Assembly (NCBI GenBank): GCA_910584435.1
Contig: CAJUAP010000013.1
Location: forward strand, 1 to 64,000
DNA: 64,000 bases
Reading direction: 5' to 3'
Source of the DNA: an uncultured Acetatifactor sp.
Lineage (GTDB): Bacteria > Bacillota > Clostridia > Lachnospirales > Lachnospiraceae
This document shows, piece by piece, positions 35,231 to 43,854 of the stretch. Every line of letters begins with the position of its first letter. Position 1 is the stretch's first letter. The position numbers were made by a program, and so were the translations under genes. The notes beneath the pieces were generated by a model. The model saw only the letters and a list, made by a program, of their open reading frames with translations. It was not told the origin of the DNA and did not search any database.

Positions 35231-36565
35231 TTTTTTATGGCTGTCATTCAATTTATCCGTACTTTTCCGGAGTTTATCCGTACTCTTTTGCCTTTTATCC
35301 GTACTTTCTTGCAATCTATCCGTACTTTCTTGCCTTTTATCCGTACTTATCTGTACTTTTTCCGTACTTTTTCCAATTCTGGTCTTATCCGAAAAACGAA
35401 ATAAATTTATGCGAAAGCATCCTGCAATTTCCATTAATTCCGGTTCTTCTAACCCAAGTTCCCGACATCTTTTGATAATCCTTGGAATTCCACTACCCCA
35501 ATGCTCCATAATATTCATATAAGTAAACGCATATACTAATGCCCGATTCCTCGGTATGGAAATCCCTTCTCGTATATCTTTCAATCTCAAACTTCCAAAC
35601 AGCATCCCCAGAGAAGTCACTTCCACACGATTATCATACACTGCTACTTGTATACTTGAAGGATGCAGATAGCTCCGATGAACAACAGCATTACAAATCA
35701 TCTCCCTGATACATTCTGTTGGCAATTCGTATATATCTGTTCTATATAACCCATTAATCTCCGAACTCATATTTATGTTACGCAGGACATACTCATACGC
35801 CGCATCCCTTTGTGTCACAATATTGCCATTGTATTCTCTCCGGTCGATAAACACATCTCTGTCTCTCCCCTTAAATACAGCGCATTGAATTGTTGCCTGC
35901 GGAAGCAAATTACTTGTCATAAGCATAAAAGCATTTGTAGGATAACACTTATCCCCTCGTTTCACTAAAAATCCCCAACTTAATAAATTTTGTTTTGTCG
36001 GCCGATGAATTCTCTCTGACGCCTCCTCAGAATTACAATGTTCCACCGCATATTGATACATCATATTGCACAGACTGTTAATATCATCCTCTGTAACACA
36101 TTCTTCTGGTACTGCATAAGTCTGATCAAAACAACGATTGTCCCCCTCAAATTCTAATTCTTTCAACACAAACGAATCCGCTGGTCTGGTAGTTCCTGAT
36201 ACTCGTATATAAGTTCCGTTTTCTTTTCCTTTTGCAGCCAGATAATATGGCCGCTGACTGCCTGGCATTATATTTACCACAATTACAACCTTTTCCTCAA
36301 CAGAAGCCAGGGATACAATCGGCATAATCATAGGTGTACAGCTGTCACAGATTGCTGAAGTAATTCCATCCATTATGGAGAAAGCATCTTCCTGATTAAT
36401 TCCAAGCACTTTAAGCGTACTATCCTCCACGCCAAACACAATTTTTCCTCCACTGCCATTTGCAAAAGCAACTACCGTTTTCATATATACTTCACTTTTT
36501 TTCGGAACTTCCTGTTTAAACTCAATATACTCTGATTCGCCTGATATGATATCTTCTACAGTCAT
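35228..36565 (-). CDS. AlbA_2 (Schlafen-like) ATP-binding-domain protein, truncated by frameshift
   Basis: The 445-residue protein starts with the AlbA_2 pattern (SEYIEFKQEVPK, VVAFANGSGGKIVFGVED) and a second half with ECIREMICNAVVHRSY and EHWGSGIPRII, the usual layout of these putative regulators. Its C-terminus has five seven-residue repeats (STDKRQE type), coded by 21-base tandem repeats near 35243-35370. The winged helix normally ending such proteins is present downstream but out of frame at an A6 run, so this is a frameshifted or phase-variable gene. AGAAGGTGAT precedes the ATG. It follows the recombinase-like gene by 35 bases and lies inside the spoIVB-flanked island. Confidence 0.8.
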   Translation of the reverse strand: MTVEDIISGESEYIEFKQEVPKKSEVYMKTVVAFANGSGGKIVFGVEDSTLKVLGINQEDAFSIMDGITSAICDSCTPMIMPIVSLASVEEKVVIVVNIMPGSQRPYYLAAKGKENGTYIRVSGTTRPADSFVLKELEFEGDNRCFDQTYAVPEECVTEDDINSLCNMMYQYAVEHCNSEEASERIHRPTKQNLLSWGFLVKRGDKCYPTNAFMLMTSNLLPQATIQCAVFKGRDRDVFIDRREYNGNIVTQRDAAYEYVLRNINMSSEINGLYRTDIYELPTECIREMICNAVVHRSYLHPSSIQVAVYDNRVEVTSLGMLFGSLRLKDIREGISIPRNRALVYAFTYMNIMEHWGSGIPRIIKRCRELGLEEPELMEIAGCFRINLFRFSDKTRIGKSTEKVQISTDKRQESTDRLQESTDKRQKSTDKLRKSTDKLNDSHKK

Positions 36566-36600
36566 AGAATATCACCTTCTTTCCCTTCAAAATACACCAA

Positions 36601-37620
36601 CTACATACCATCAAACAATTCATTTTTTCGCAGTGCAGAATCTAATATCTTACTTTTTTCACTTAATAACGATAAACCTCTTTCTGCATCTACCAGCTCT
36701 TGGCAATAGTCTAAAACTTCTTCTTTATAACTTGTAAAATCACTAATTATATAAACTGGTATTCCTTCTCTTAACAATTGAATAATAGCATATTTAGCCA
36801 CTCCTCCTGCCTGCATATTACCCATTACTTTTTTTAGCACAATATACATCTTTGTATTATCTAACTCTTTCTCTATATCATAATCGTCAAAGAATAATCG
36901 TTCGCTTTTCATCTGATATTTATTTAGAAATCTTTGACGAATTTCTTTATACCTTTTCATTTGCATTGCAAGGCCATCCGGCAAGTGCACTCTATAATTA
37001 TTGATCACCAGATCATTTAACTGATCATTATAATCCCTTATTTTTAATTTCCTAATGGCCTCATTTTTCAATCCATAGGCCAAAACCAATTTAACTATCA
37101 GAGAAGATAGATAATTAGAATATACTCCTTTATCTTTCCTCAATATTTTTTCAATATCTATTCCATCAATCAGCTTGTCACACTCTTTTAAAATTTTTTC
37201 CGCCATTTCCCTGTCTATTGGCTCCTGAGCATCAGAATCTCGTAAGTGCAATTCCTTTACCTTTCTCTCAAATGCGTCTTTAAATTCTTGTTTTTTTATG
37301 TTATCCTGAAAATAATCATTTGTTTTTCCATATTTTTTTGAAAGGAATTTATAAAAATTCCCTATTACAGAAAAATAAATATCTACTGCAGCTCTACTCT
37401 TAAGGTTACCTGCCTTCACATAATATTCTACACTCTGTAATAATTTATCCTTATCCATTACATTTAAGAAACAGATATAGGTGACATCCATTTCTCTAAG
37501 TTCTAAGGAGACAAATTCATAAAAGGCGTATATCTTACTCCTATATGTATTCGCAGTTGCTTCTCCGTTTTCTTTCTTCTGCATATCTAAAAATTCCTTT
37601 ATTTCACTATCAAAACCCAT
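36601..37620 (-). CDS. Degenerate tyrosine-recombinase-like protein
   Basis: The 339-residue protein has a SAM-like N-terminal core-binding domain (TANTYRSKIYAFYEFVSLEL, YFSVIGNFYKFLSKKYGK) and a C-terminal half laid out like a phage integrase. The first catalytic arginine position reads AYGLKNEAIRKLKI (Lys where Arg is expected). The HxxR helix region reads AKYAIIQLLREGIPVYIISDF, without His or Arg at the usual places. A tyrosine exists in TSYKEEVLDY. The fold seems kept while catalysis is probably lost or altered. The DNA is much richer in A and T than its neighbours. AAGGGGGAAA precedes the ATG, and it is probably co-transcribed with the AlbA-domain gene. It may be the former integrase of the element at the spoIVB end. 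Confidence 0.6.
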   Translation of the reverse strand: MGFDSEIKEFLDMQKKENGEATANTYRSKIYAFYEFVSLELREMDVTYICFLNVMDKDKLLQSVEYYVKAGNLKSRAAVDIYFSVIGNFYKFLSKKYGKTNDYFQDNIKKQEFKDAFERKVKELHLRDSDAQEPIDREMAEKILKECDKLIDGIDIEKILRKDKGVYSNYLSSLIVKLVLAYGLKNEAIRKLKIRDYNDQLNDLVINNYRVHLPDGLAMQMKRYKEIRQRFLNKYQMKSERLFFDDYDIEKELDNTKMYIVLKKVMGNMQAGGVAKYAIIQLLREGIPVYIISDFTSYKEEVLDYCQELVDAERGLSLLSEKSKILDSALRKNELFDGM

Positions 37621-37829
37621 ATTTTCCCCCTTTCAAGTTCTTAATGTGCTTAATTTTCTAATTTAATTGTATCGCAGAAATGCTTATTTTACAATACAGG
37701 ATTTTTCTTTTCAAATATTTTTTTACCATTCTTTTTACTAAGTCTCAACTATCATTATGCCCACACCTTGCCCATCTAACAGACTTTCATCTGTCCATGC
37801 GAGCTTTCGCCGTATGTGAATCTTGCGAC

Positions 37830-37862
37830 AAAAAAAGAGGGTATGAGCAAGCTCCCCCTCTT
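37830..37862 (-). terminator. Terminator after spoIVB
   Basis: On the minus strand AAGAGGG and CCCTCTT form a stem followed by a run of seven T residues, 25 bases past the spoIVB stop. Confidence 0.75.
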
Positions 37863-37886
37863 ATTTCCACAATCTTCCTGTCCATC

Positions 37887-39239
37887 TCAGTGCTCCAGCA
37901 TATTCTCAATAAATATCCCATATCCCCTTGTGCTGTCCTGCACCAGGACATGGGTCACAGCACCGATAAACTTCCCGTTCTGGATAATGGGGCTGCCGCT
38001 CATTCCCTGCACGATACCGCCGGTGGCCTCCAAAAGTTCAGGGTCCGTAACCGTAAGCTCTATGCCCCGATTGACATTATCATGATCCAGACGTACTGCA
38101 GTAATCTCCACATCATAATATTGTGTCATGCCATTTACGGAGCATAGAATCTGCGCCGGCCCCTCCTGAATCTCCTGCTTCAGCCCGATGGGAAGAGCTT
38201 CTCTGACTCCCATTTCCAATGCCTTTTGATTGCAGACTCCGAAGATTCCTCTGACACTGTTCTCGGTAATATCCCCCAGAATCCGATCATTGGAATAAAT
38301 GATCATTCCCGTCATTTCTCCTGGATTCCCTGCAGAACCCTTTTGAATTTCCACAATATCTGTCTGATATAATGTACCGCCCTCCATATGCATCAAAGTG
38401 CTGGTATCCACATCTGTAATGCCATGTCCCAATGCTCCGAAATTCCCCATGCTGTCAATATACGTCATGGTGCCCACACCCTGGGCATTGTCCCTCACCC
38501 ACACACCCAGCTTATAATCTCCTCCTGCATCCCTGACCGGCGTTACCTTCACTTCCATAAGTTCTTCGCCCCGCTCCACGGTCAGCTGCATTTCTCTGCC
38601 GCCGCTGGCCTCCACCAATGCAATGAATTCATCCTTTTCCGTTACTGTCTCACCGTTTACCTTACGGATATAATCCCCGGATTTCAGGATATATTTACCG
38701 GGAGAATAACTCACGCCATCACTACCCTGGAAATCCCCTGTCCCCACTACCAGAATTCCATCGGTTTTCACATAGATTCCAATGGGCGCTCCCACCGGAA
38801 TCAGCTCCTGATCTTCAATGACCCGGATATCCACATTTTTAAAGGAAAGAAAGCCGAAAAGTTTCACCTGCATCTGATAACTGGATTCCATTGCGGCTTT
38901 CAATGTAACTGTCCTGCTCAAGTCTATGTTGACTGCACCCTGGGGAATATTACTGCTGCCCTGGTCACTGACACTGATGATTTCCCCCGTGGCCGGCACT
39001 CCCAGACGGAAGGATTCCTCCTGGCCTGCCCGCACATTAATCACGGAAGGAATGCTGCAGTCCACATAATAATAAATCATTGTAATTAGAACCAGACAGC
39101 TCACTGCCAGCGCAGCCGACAACAAAGCCTGATACACCCGATGCCGCATCTGCCTTTTCTTCCAGTTCCGCAGCAGAATCACAATATCCTGGCCTGCCTG
39201 CTTCTTAATAGAATTACTCGTTTCCCTCTGCCATTTCAT
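37887..39239 (-). CDS. spoIVB: SpoIVB peptidase, sporulation signalling protease
   Basis: SpoIVB is a serine peptidase secreted by the forespore that triggers pro-sigma-K processing in the mother cell. The 450 residues include an N-terminal membrane anchor (AALSAALAVSCLVLITMIY region), a PDZ domain (about 160-235: GVSYSPGKYILKSGDYIRKVNG) and the S55 peptidase domain with the His motif FGALGHGITDVDT and the catalytic Ser in GIVQGMSGSPIIQNGKF. The ATG at 39239 follows GGAG; six upstream codons were excluded. A forespore-type promoter lies upstream. The 3' end is intact here, but two partial copies of it lie at 33.9 and 34.9 kb. spo0A, which usually follows, is absent from the window. Confidence 0.95.
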   Translation of the reverse strand: MKWQRETSNSIKKQAGQDIVILLRNWKKRQMRHRVYQALLSAALAVSCLVLITMIYYYVDCSIPSVINVRAGQEESFRLGVPATGEIISVSDQGSSNIPQGAVNIDLSRTVTLKAAMESSYQMQVKLFGFLSFKNVDIRVIEDQELIPVGAPIGIYVKTDGILVVGTGDFQGSDGVSYSPGKYILKSGDYIRKVNGETVTEKDEFIALVEASGGREMQLTVERGEELMEVKVTPVRDAGGDYKLGVWVRDNAQGVGTMTYIDSMGNFGALGHGITDVDTSTLMHMEGGTLYQTDIVEIQKGSAGNPGEMTGMIIYSNDRILGDITENSVRGIFGVCNQKALEMGVREALPIGLKQEIQEGPAQILCSVNGMTQYYDVEITAVRLDHDNVNRGIELTVTDPELLEATGGIVQGMSGSPIIQNGKFIGAVTHVLVQDSTRGYGIFIENMLEH

Positions 39240-39276
39240 ATCACACACTCCACGCATCCATAATCTCTGTCCGTTA

Positions 39277-39305
39277 TAGTATGTGACATATTTTTTATTT
39301 CATTC
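39277..39305 (-). promoter_or_regulatory. Candidate sigma-G/sigma-F promoter for spoIVB
   Basis: On the minus strand GAATG and CATACTA are 17 bases apart, matching the forespore sigma pattern (GNATR near -35, CATACTA-like -10). The expected transcript start is about 30 bases before the spoIVB start codon. In Bacillus subtilis spoIVB is forespore-expressed. The rest of 39258-39503 shows nothing else. Confidence 0.5.
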
Positions 39306-39503
39306 TGTAATATTTCATTCTGCCAAAAAATGATTCGATGCATAATCTCTTTCATTGCGGTCAACAGAAGCACAATTACTTCATGACACAATTACCACAT
39401 TCTTCTGGCGGCAAGTTTATTAAACCACTCATTTGTCATTATAGTGTCCTTTGCATTGGATTATAACAATACCATCATTACTGACTAAAATTTCGTAAGT
39501 GTT

Positions 39504-40001
39504 TCATATATCATCAGGACTTTTACTTTTATCAAAAAGATAAAGAGTATCACATTCTACTTCTGTATAAACAATATTTTGAAAGCTTACCGATTCTTCC
39601 AGGATGTCTTCATATTTCTCAATCTGTTCATCAAAATCGTCATCTTCCATAATGTCATTAATATCATTCAAAACAGCCTCAGGAATGGAAAGTTCTGCCT
39701 GTGCGCAGCCCTGCACGCTCCAGATAAATTCAGAATCTATAAATGTCTGTAAAATAAATCTTATTGTATACTGAATATGTACTTCATTTTCTGCCACTTC
39801 ATAGTTTTCTACAAAAGCATCCTCCCCATCCAATATTTCACATCCGGTAGTTTTCTGAATCAACTCCTGCTTATTATCCAAATACCCAATATCCTTTAAC
39901 ATTTTGGGCAGCTCCGAAACATCCTCAATCTTATCACAGACACATTCCAATAGGAATTCATCCAGCACATTAGTTAATAAATCATCCAAATCCAAAGTCA
40001 T
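39504..40001 (-). CDS. Acidic hypothetical protein
   Basis: This 165-residue, strongly acidic protein is not recognised. The sequence has DIMEDDDFDEQIEKYEDI near the C-terminus and an alternating pattern of strands and helices; there is no signal peptide or membrane helix. Small acidic cytoplasmic proteins like this are often immunity-type proteins, but nothing specific supports that here. AAGGAGG lies directly against the ATG; a TTG two codons downstream (39995) sits at a better distance and may be the true start. It lies between recN and spoIVB with its own gap on both sides. Confidence 0.6.
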   Translation of the reverse strand: MTLDLDDLLTNVLDEFLLECVCDKIEDVSELPKMLKDIGYLDNKQELIQKTTGCEILDGEDAFVENYEVAENEVHIQYTIRFILQTFIDSEFIWSVQGCAQAELSIPEAVLNDINDIMEDDDFDEQIEKYEDILEESVSFQNIVYTEVECDTLYLFDKSKSPDDI

Positions 40002-40155
40002 TCCTCCTTGTTAATTACATAGATTCCGTTGTTTCACTGCAATTTATACTGACGGTCGCTGAAACCTGCCATGCCACCCAACAGACGAGCAGCGGACATT
40101 ATGTGTTGATGACAGGGGACATCACTCGTGAATATAGCATTCCCCAGCTGTCAAA

Positions 40156-40371
40156 ACACACTTCCCGTCATGCCGCTCAAAGAGATGGGCTTTGGCGTCT
40201 TAGTAATTCTCCTCACACTTTCTGACATGCCGACGCAGTCGGCACAAACAATCCATGAACTGGTGCATAACCGTAAGAATGCCCACCCTTGGCATTCTTA
40301 CCAGTATGATTTAGATTTTCTTAGCGGGCGTACTTTGACCGCTTAGAAAATCTTCATTCCGTTCACACTTA
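40156..40371 (-). repeat. R1 structured repeat, copies c (two partly merged units)
   Basis: One abbreviated unit (ACACTTCCCGTCATGCCG to CTCACACTTTC) is followed by a fuller one starting at a GCCGACGCAGTCGGC hairpin and ending GTTCACACTTA. Its GAATGCC/GGCATTC hairpin and AGATTTTCT/AGAAAATCT stem are present. The end of this copy encodes the last 20 residues and the stop of RecN. The stretch 40020-40155 before it holds no gene I can support. Confidence 0.7.
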
Positions 40372-42044
40372 TGCCCCACAGCCTGTTTCCGCATCTCCCT
40401 GGCATTGGATAATGCGGCTTCCGTCAAAGCGTCGCTGCCAAGCAGCCTTGCCAATTCCCCAAGACTTTCCTCTTCTTCCAGCATCCTGATATCTGTGATG
40501 GTATTATCTGATTGGCTGCTCTTTTCTATTACAAAATGCCTGTCCGCCATAGCAGCTATCTGAGGTAAATGGGTGATGCAGAGCACCTGGTGGGCATGCG
40601 CCACTGTGTCTAACTGTTCCGACACTCTCCATGCGGTCTTGCCGCTGATACCGGTATCAATCTCATCAAATATGAGGGTATCAATCTCATCCCTTCCGGC
40701 CAGGACCGTTTTGATTGCCAGCATAATACGGGAAAGCTCGCCGCCGCTGGCCACCTGGCTCAAAGGCTTCAGGCTCTCGCCCGGATTGGTGGAAATCAGG
40801 AATTCCACATCATCATATCCCTTAGATGTAATCGTATTTGCCCGGCTGACCGCAATTTCAAACTCTACCGTAAGAAAGTTCAAATGCACCAATGCCGTCT
40901 TAAGCTGTCTGGTCAGGCTGACGGCATTCTTCTTCCGAATATCGGAAAGCTTTCCACAGACAGCATCCAGACGCCTCTGCGCCGCCGCATACTTTTCTTC
41001 CATCTGCTGCATATACGCTTCATAATCCGTGAGCTTATCCAATAGACGCTGTCTGTCCTGTCCATAGGCAATTACCTCTTCTATGGTATTGCCATATTTA
41101 CCCTTTAAATGATTCAGCAGATTCAGCCTTTCCTCTACCGCCGCAAAGTCTTCCCCGTCAAATTCACAGTCCGCCATATATTCTGCCACATCACGATTAT
41201 AATCCGCAAGCAGATTGTCGATTTCTACAAGCTGACCTTCCAGTTCTCCCAGCCTGGCATCTAAGGAAGACACACTGCCCAAGGCCCTCAGCGCCCTGCC
41301 CAGGGCATTTCCGGCACCGTTCTCGAAATCATTTCCGGTATATTGATAACTCTCCGACAGATTCTCCGTGATTCTCTTACTGTTGACCATCAGGCGGTAT
41401 CTTTGTTCCAGCTCTTCGTCTTCCCCAGGTCTCAGGCCAGCCTGTTCTATCTCCTGCAGTTCAAACTCTGCCAACGCCTGCTCCTTCGCCTTGGCTTCTT
41501 CATCCATAGCCTCTTCTTCCAAAGCCTTCTGCAGCTCCCGGCACTCCTTATAAGCCTTCTCCACCTTCTCTGCCGCAGCCAGAAACACCTCTCCGCAATA
41601 GGCATCCAGAATTTCCATATGCTTCTTTTTGTTCAGCAGGGATTGATGCTCATGCTGTCCATGGATATCAATGAGAAGCTCCGCCAGCTCCTTCACCTGC
41701 CTGGCAGTCACCGTTTCCCCATTCACTTTATAGGTACTTTTCCCCACCTGCATCTTACGGCTGATAATCACGGTACCATCTTCTTCCGGCTCCAGCTCCA
41801 GCTGCATCAGCTTATCCCGCACCCGCTTATCCTCTGTTTGAAATACCAGCTCCACCAATGCGCTTTCCGTTCCTCTGCGGAGCATCTCCTTATCGAATTT
41901 GCCGCCCAGAGCCAGTGTGACGCTCCCAATCAGCAGTGATTTTCCCGCGCCGGTTTCTCCGGTAAGAATATTTAATCCTCTGCCAAATTCTACTTCTGTC
42001 TCTTCCATCAGTGCTAAGTTTTTCACATGTAAACTCTGTAACAT
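40311..42044 (-). CDS. recN: DNA repair protein RecN
   Basis: RecN is an SMC-like ATPase that acts at DNA double-strand breaks. The 577 residues show Walker A (ILTGETGAGKSLL), the long central coiled coil (about 150-370), the signature QVASGGELSRIMLAI, and Walker B LIFDEIDTGISG followed by the VLCITHLPQIAAMADRHF switch region. The natural end near ALSNAREMRKQA is followed by an unusual 20-residue tail (HKCERNEDFLSG then QSTPAKKI) translated from the R1 repeat. It is part of the argR-recN-spoIVB order typical of Clostridia. Confidence 0.95.
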   Translation of the reverse strand: MLQSLHVKNLALMEETEVEFGRGLNILTGETGAGKSLLIGSVTLALGGKFDKEMLRRGTESALVELVFQTEDKRVRDKLMQLELEPEEDGTVIISRKMQVGKSTYKVNGETVTARQVKELAELLIDIHGQHEHQSLLNKKKHMEILDAYCGEVFLAAAEKVEKAYKECRELQKALEEEAMDEEAKAKEQALAEFELQEIEQAGLRPGEDEELEQRYRLMVNSKRITENLSESYQYTGNDFENGAGNALGRALRALGSVSSLDARLGELEGQLVEIDNLLADYNRDVAEYMADCEFDGEDFAAVEERLNLLNHLKGKYGNTIEEVIAYGQDRQRLLDKLTDYEAYMQQMEEKYAAAQRRLDAVCGKLSDIRKKNAVSLTRQLKTALVHLNFLTVEFEIAVSRANTITSKGYDDVEFLISTNPGESLKPLSQVASGGELSRIMLAIKTVLAGRDEIDTLIFDEIDTGISGKTAWRVSEQLDTVAHAHQVLCITHLPQIAAMADRHFVIEKSSQSDNTITDIRMLEEEESLGELARLLGSDALTEAALSNAREMRKQAVGHKCERNEDFLSGQSTPAKKI

Positions 42045-42153
42045 CTCTTCTCTCCTTTGGTCTTGGCGGCAGCTTTGCCCGATGCTGCTCTGTCCGCCTG
42101 GACTTTACGCCTGTTTATCCCTTCTCCGACCAATCGTGATTCAGAACTTATTT

Positions 42154-42435
42154 ACACTTCCCATCATGCCGCCTGCGGCGGCACAAACAATAGGTGAAGA
42201 ACGCTGTTCTTGCGTTCTTCGGTGTGAAGTTTTAGAATTTCTTTGTCTGCGTCTTTTGCAGACTTAGAAATTCTCTTCACACTTCCCGTCATGCCGCCTA
42301 CGGCGGCACAAACAATCCATGAGAAAAACGCTGCCCTTGCGTTTTTCAGTGTGAGACTTAGAATTTCTTAGACGACGTACTAAGAGGGTGTGTAAACACC
42401 CCTCTTTGGGCGTCTTAGAAATTCTTCTCACACTT
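42154..42435 (-). repeat. R1 structured repeats, copies d and e in tandem
   Basis: Two full R1 units follow one another between recN and argR (about 42154-42277 and 42278-42435). Compared with each other, hairpin stems differ in sequence yet still pair (for example GCCGCCTGCGGCGGC against GCCGCCTACGGCGGC, and AAGAACGC/GCGTTCTT against AAAAACGC/GCGTTTTT). The second unit's 3' part carries an extra AGAGGGGTGT/ACACCCCTCT hairpin in its loop. Its end encodes the last six residues and stop of ArgR. Confidence 0.8.
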
Positions 42436-42867
42436 ATCCGCCAATCTCATTGCATCCTCCGCGGTTCTCACAGCTACAAATATAGTATCATCTCCGGCAA
42501 TACAACCCACAATTTCTTCAAACTCCATGGCATCTAACGCCGCCGCTGCCGCCATAGCCATTCCGGACACCGTCTTCAACACCAGAATATTCTGCGCCGC
42601 TTCCGCTGAAACAAATGCATCGTGCAGCACCCGGAGATACCGGTTTTCTACCGGTTCCAGCTCTTCCCCCGGCTCCTGTGCCGCATATTTCTGCCCACCG
42701 TTTTCCGCAGGTGCTTTGAACAGCTTCAGCTCACGGATATCTCTGGAAACGGTGGCCTGGGTTACGTTAATCCCCTCTTCCTGAAGCAGTTTTGCCAGAT
42801 CTTCCTGGGTTTCCACATCATTCTTCCGAATAATTTCAATAATCTTTCTCTGCCTGGTTTTCTTCAT
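42415..42867 (-). CDS. argR: Arginine repressor ArgR/AhrC
   Basis: The 150-residue arginine-responsive regulator has the N-terminal winged helix (KIIEIIRKNDVETQEDLAKL, VTQATVSRDIRELKL) and the C-terminal hexamer and arginine-binding domain (NILVLKTVSGMAMAAAAALD, GCIAGDDTIFVAV). Arginine-bound hexamers repress arginine biosynthesis genes. In Clostridia the gene commonly lies between nadK and recN, as here. The final residues KCEKNF and the stop are read from the R1 repeat. AGGAGT precedes the ATG. A short tandem repeat (TCAGTTTGA-type, about 28 bases) fills the gap to nadK. Confidence 0.93.
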   Translation of the reverse strand: MKKTRQRKIIEIIRKNDVETQEDLAKLLQEEGINVTQATVSRDIRELKLFKAPAENGGQKYAAQEPGEELEPVENRYLRVLHDAFVSAEAAQNILVLKTVSGMAMAAAAALDAMEFEEIVGCIAGDDTIFVAVRTAEDAMRLADKCEKNF

Positions 42868-42925
42868 GCCGACTCCTGTTTTCAGTTTGATGATAATCTA
42901 ATTGTCTTTCAGTTTGACGATATTC

Positions 42926-43795
42926 TCAATTATCTTTCATTTTTTTATGTAATACCTCCAGGAAGCTGACCCGGTTCAACTGGATAATCTCTGTAATCTT
43001 CTCGGATTTCACAACACGCATTTTATCCCCGGAACGAAGAGGAATCACATGACTTCCGTCAAAATTTGCTTCTACCGTCTGCACCCTGCCGCCTCTATAC
43101 TCTGGAATCTCTATCTCAATCACATCCTCCGAAGACAAAATGATACTTCTCTGATTCAGCGAATGCGGACAAATGGGCGTCAGCGTAATCAACTGGGCGC
43201 GAGGCTCTATCAGCGGTCCTCCGGCAGACAGATTATAACCTGTGGAGCCGGTGGGGGTGGTGACAATCATCCCATCCGCCTGGTAAGCATTCAGGAATTG
43301 GCCATTGACATAAATATTGAACTTAATAATCTGAAGAGAACCGCTTCTGGATATGACAATATCATTCAACGCCCAGCCCTCCGGTGTGCTGCCGTCCGAA
43401 TAATACGCCTTGCCGTTCAACATCATACGGCTCTCCTGTACATAATCCCCTGCAATCAGCCTTTCCAGAGCCTCTTCCAAATGCGCCGGTTCAATTTCCG
43501 TCATATATCCCAACGTCCCCAGGTTCACTCCGATAATGGGAATATGCAGCCTCTTCGTCTCCCTGGCTGCCTGCAGAACCGTACCGTCACCCCCAAGCAC
43601 AATCATACAGTCCGCATCCTTGGGCACATCAGCCGGGATTTCATCCGTATTTGCCGTACTTTTCTCTTTCCAGTCATCCCCATCGGCTTTGACTGACACC
43701 CGCTGCCCTTTCAGCTCCAGAAAGCTGCGGATACGATTTGTCATCTCCAGATTCTTATCCTTACGTCTGTTCGTATAGATCAAAAAATGTTTCAT
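42926..43795 (-). CDS. nadK: NAD kinase
   Basis: NAD kinase phosphorylates NAD to NADP with ATP or polyphosphate in the cytosol. The 289 residues include the GGDGT motif (MIVLGGDGTVLQAA), the NLGTLGY segment, the GMIVTTPTGSTGYNLSAGGP diphosphate-binding loop, and the C-terminal Gly-rich part. The start at 43795 follows AGGAGGGG; an upstream extension of 18 codons has no such site. It lies 59 bases downstream of tlyA. Confidence 0.95.
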   Translation of the reverse strand: MKHFLIYTNRRKDKNLEMTNRIRSFLELKGQRVSVKADGDDWKEKSTANTDEIPADVPKDADCMIVLGGDGTVLQAARETKRLHIPIIGVNLGTLGYMTEIEPAHLEEALERLIAGDYVQESRMMLNGKAYYSDGSTPEGWALNDIVISRSGSLQIIKFNIYVNGQFLNAYQADGMIVTTPTGSTGYNLSAGGPLIEPRAQLITLTPICPHSLNQRSIILSSEDVIEIEIPEYRGGRVQTVEANFDGSHVIPLRSGDKMRVVKSEKITEIIQLNRVSFLEVLHKKMKDN

Positions 43796-43854
43796 AGCCC
43801 CTCCTGTCCCAGTTCCCACAAACGAGCGCCCGTCCCGGCCGTCGTACACATCCG

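Noticed and set aside
36601..37620. Calling the recombinase-like gene an active integrase
   Set aside because: Key catalytic Arg and His positions are not found, so only the fold is claimed.
40080..40155. Protein-like plus-strand frame (HYVLMTGDITREYSIPQ) before R1c
   Set aside because: It has no start codon or ribosome site, runs into the repeat and matches nothing I recognise.
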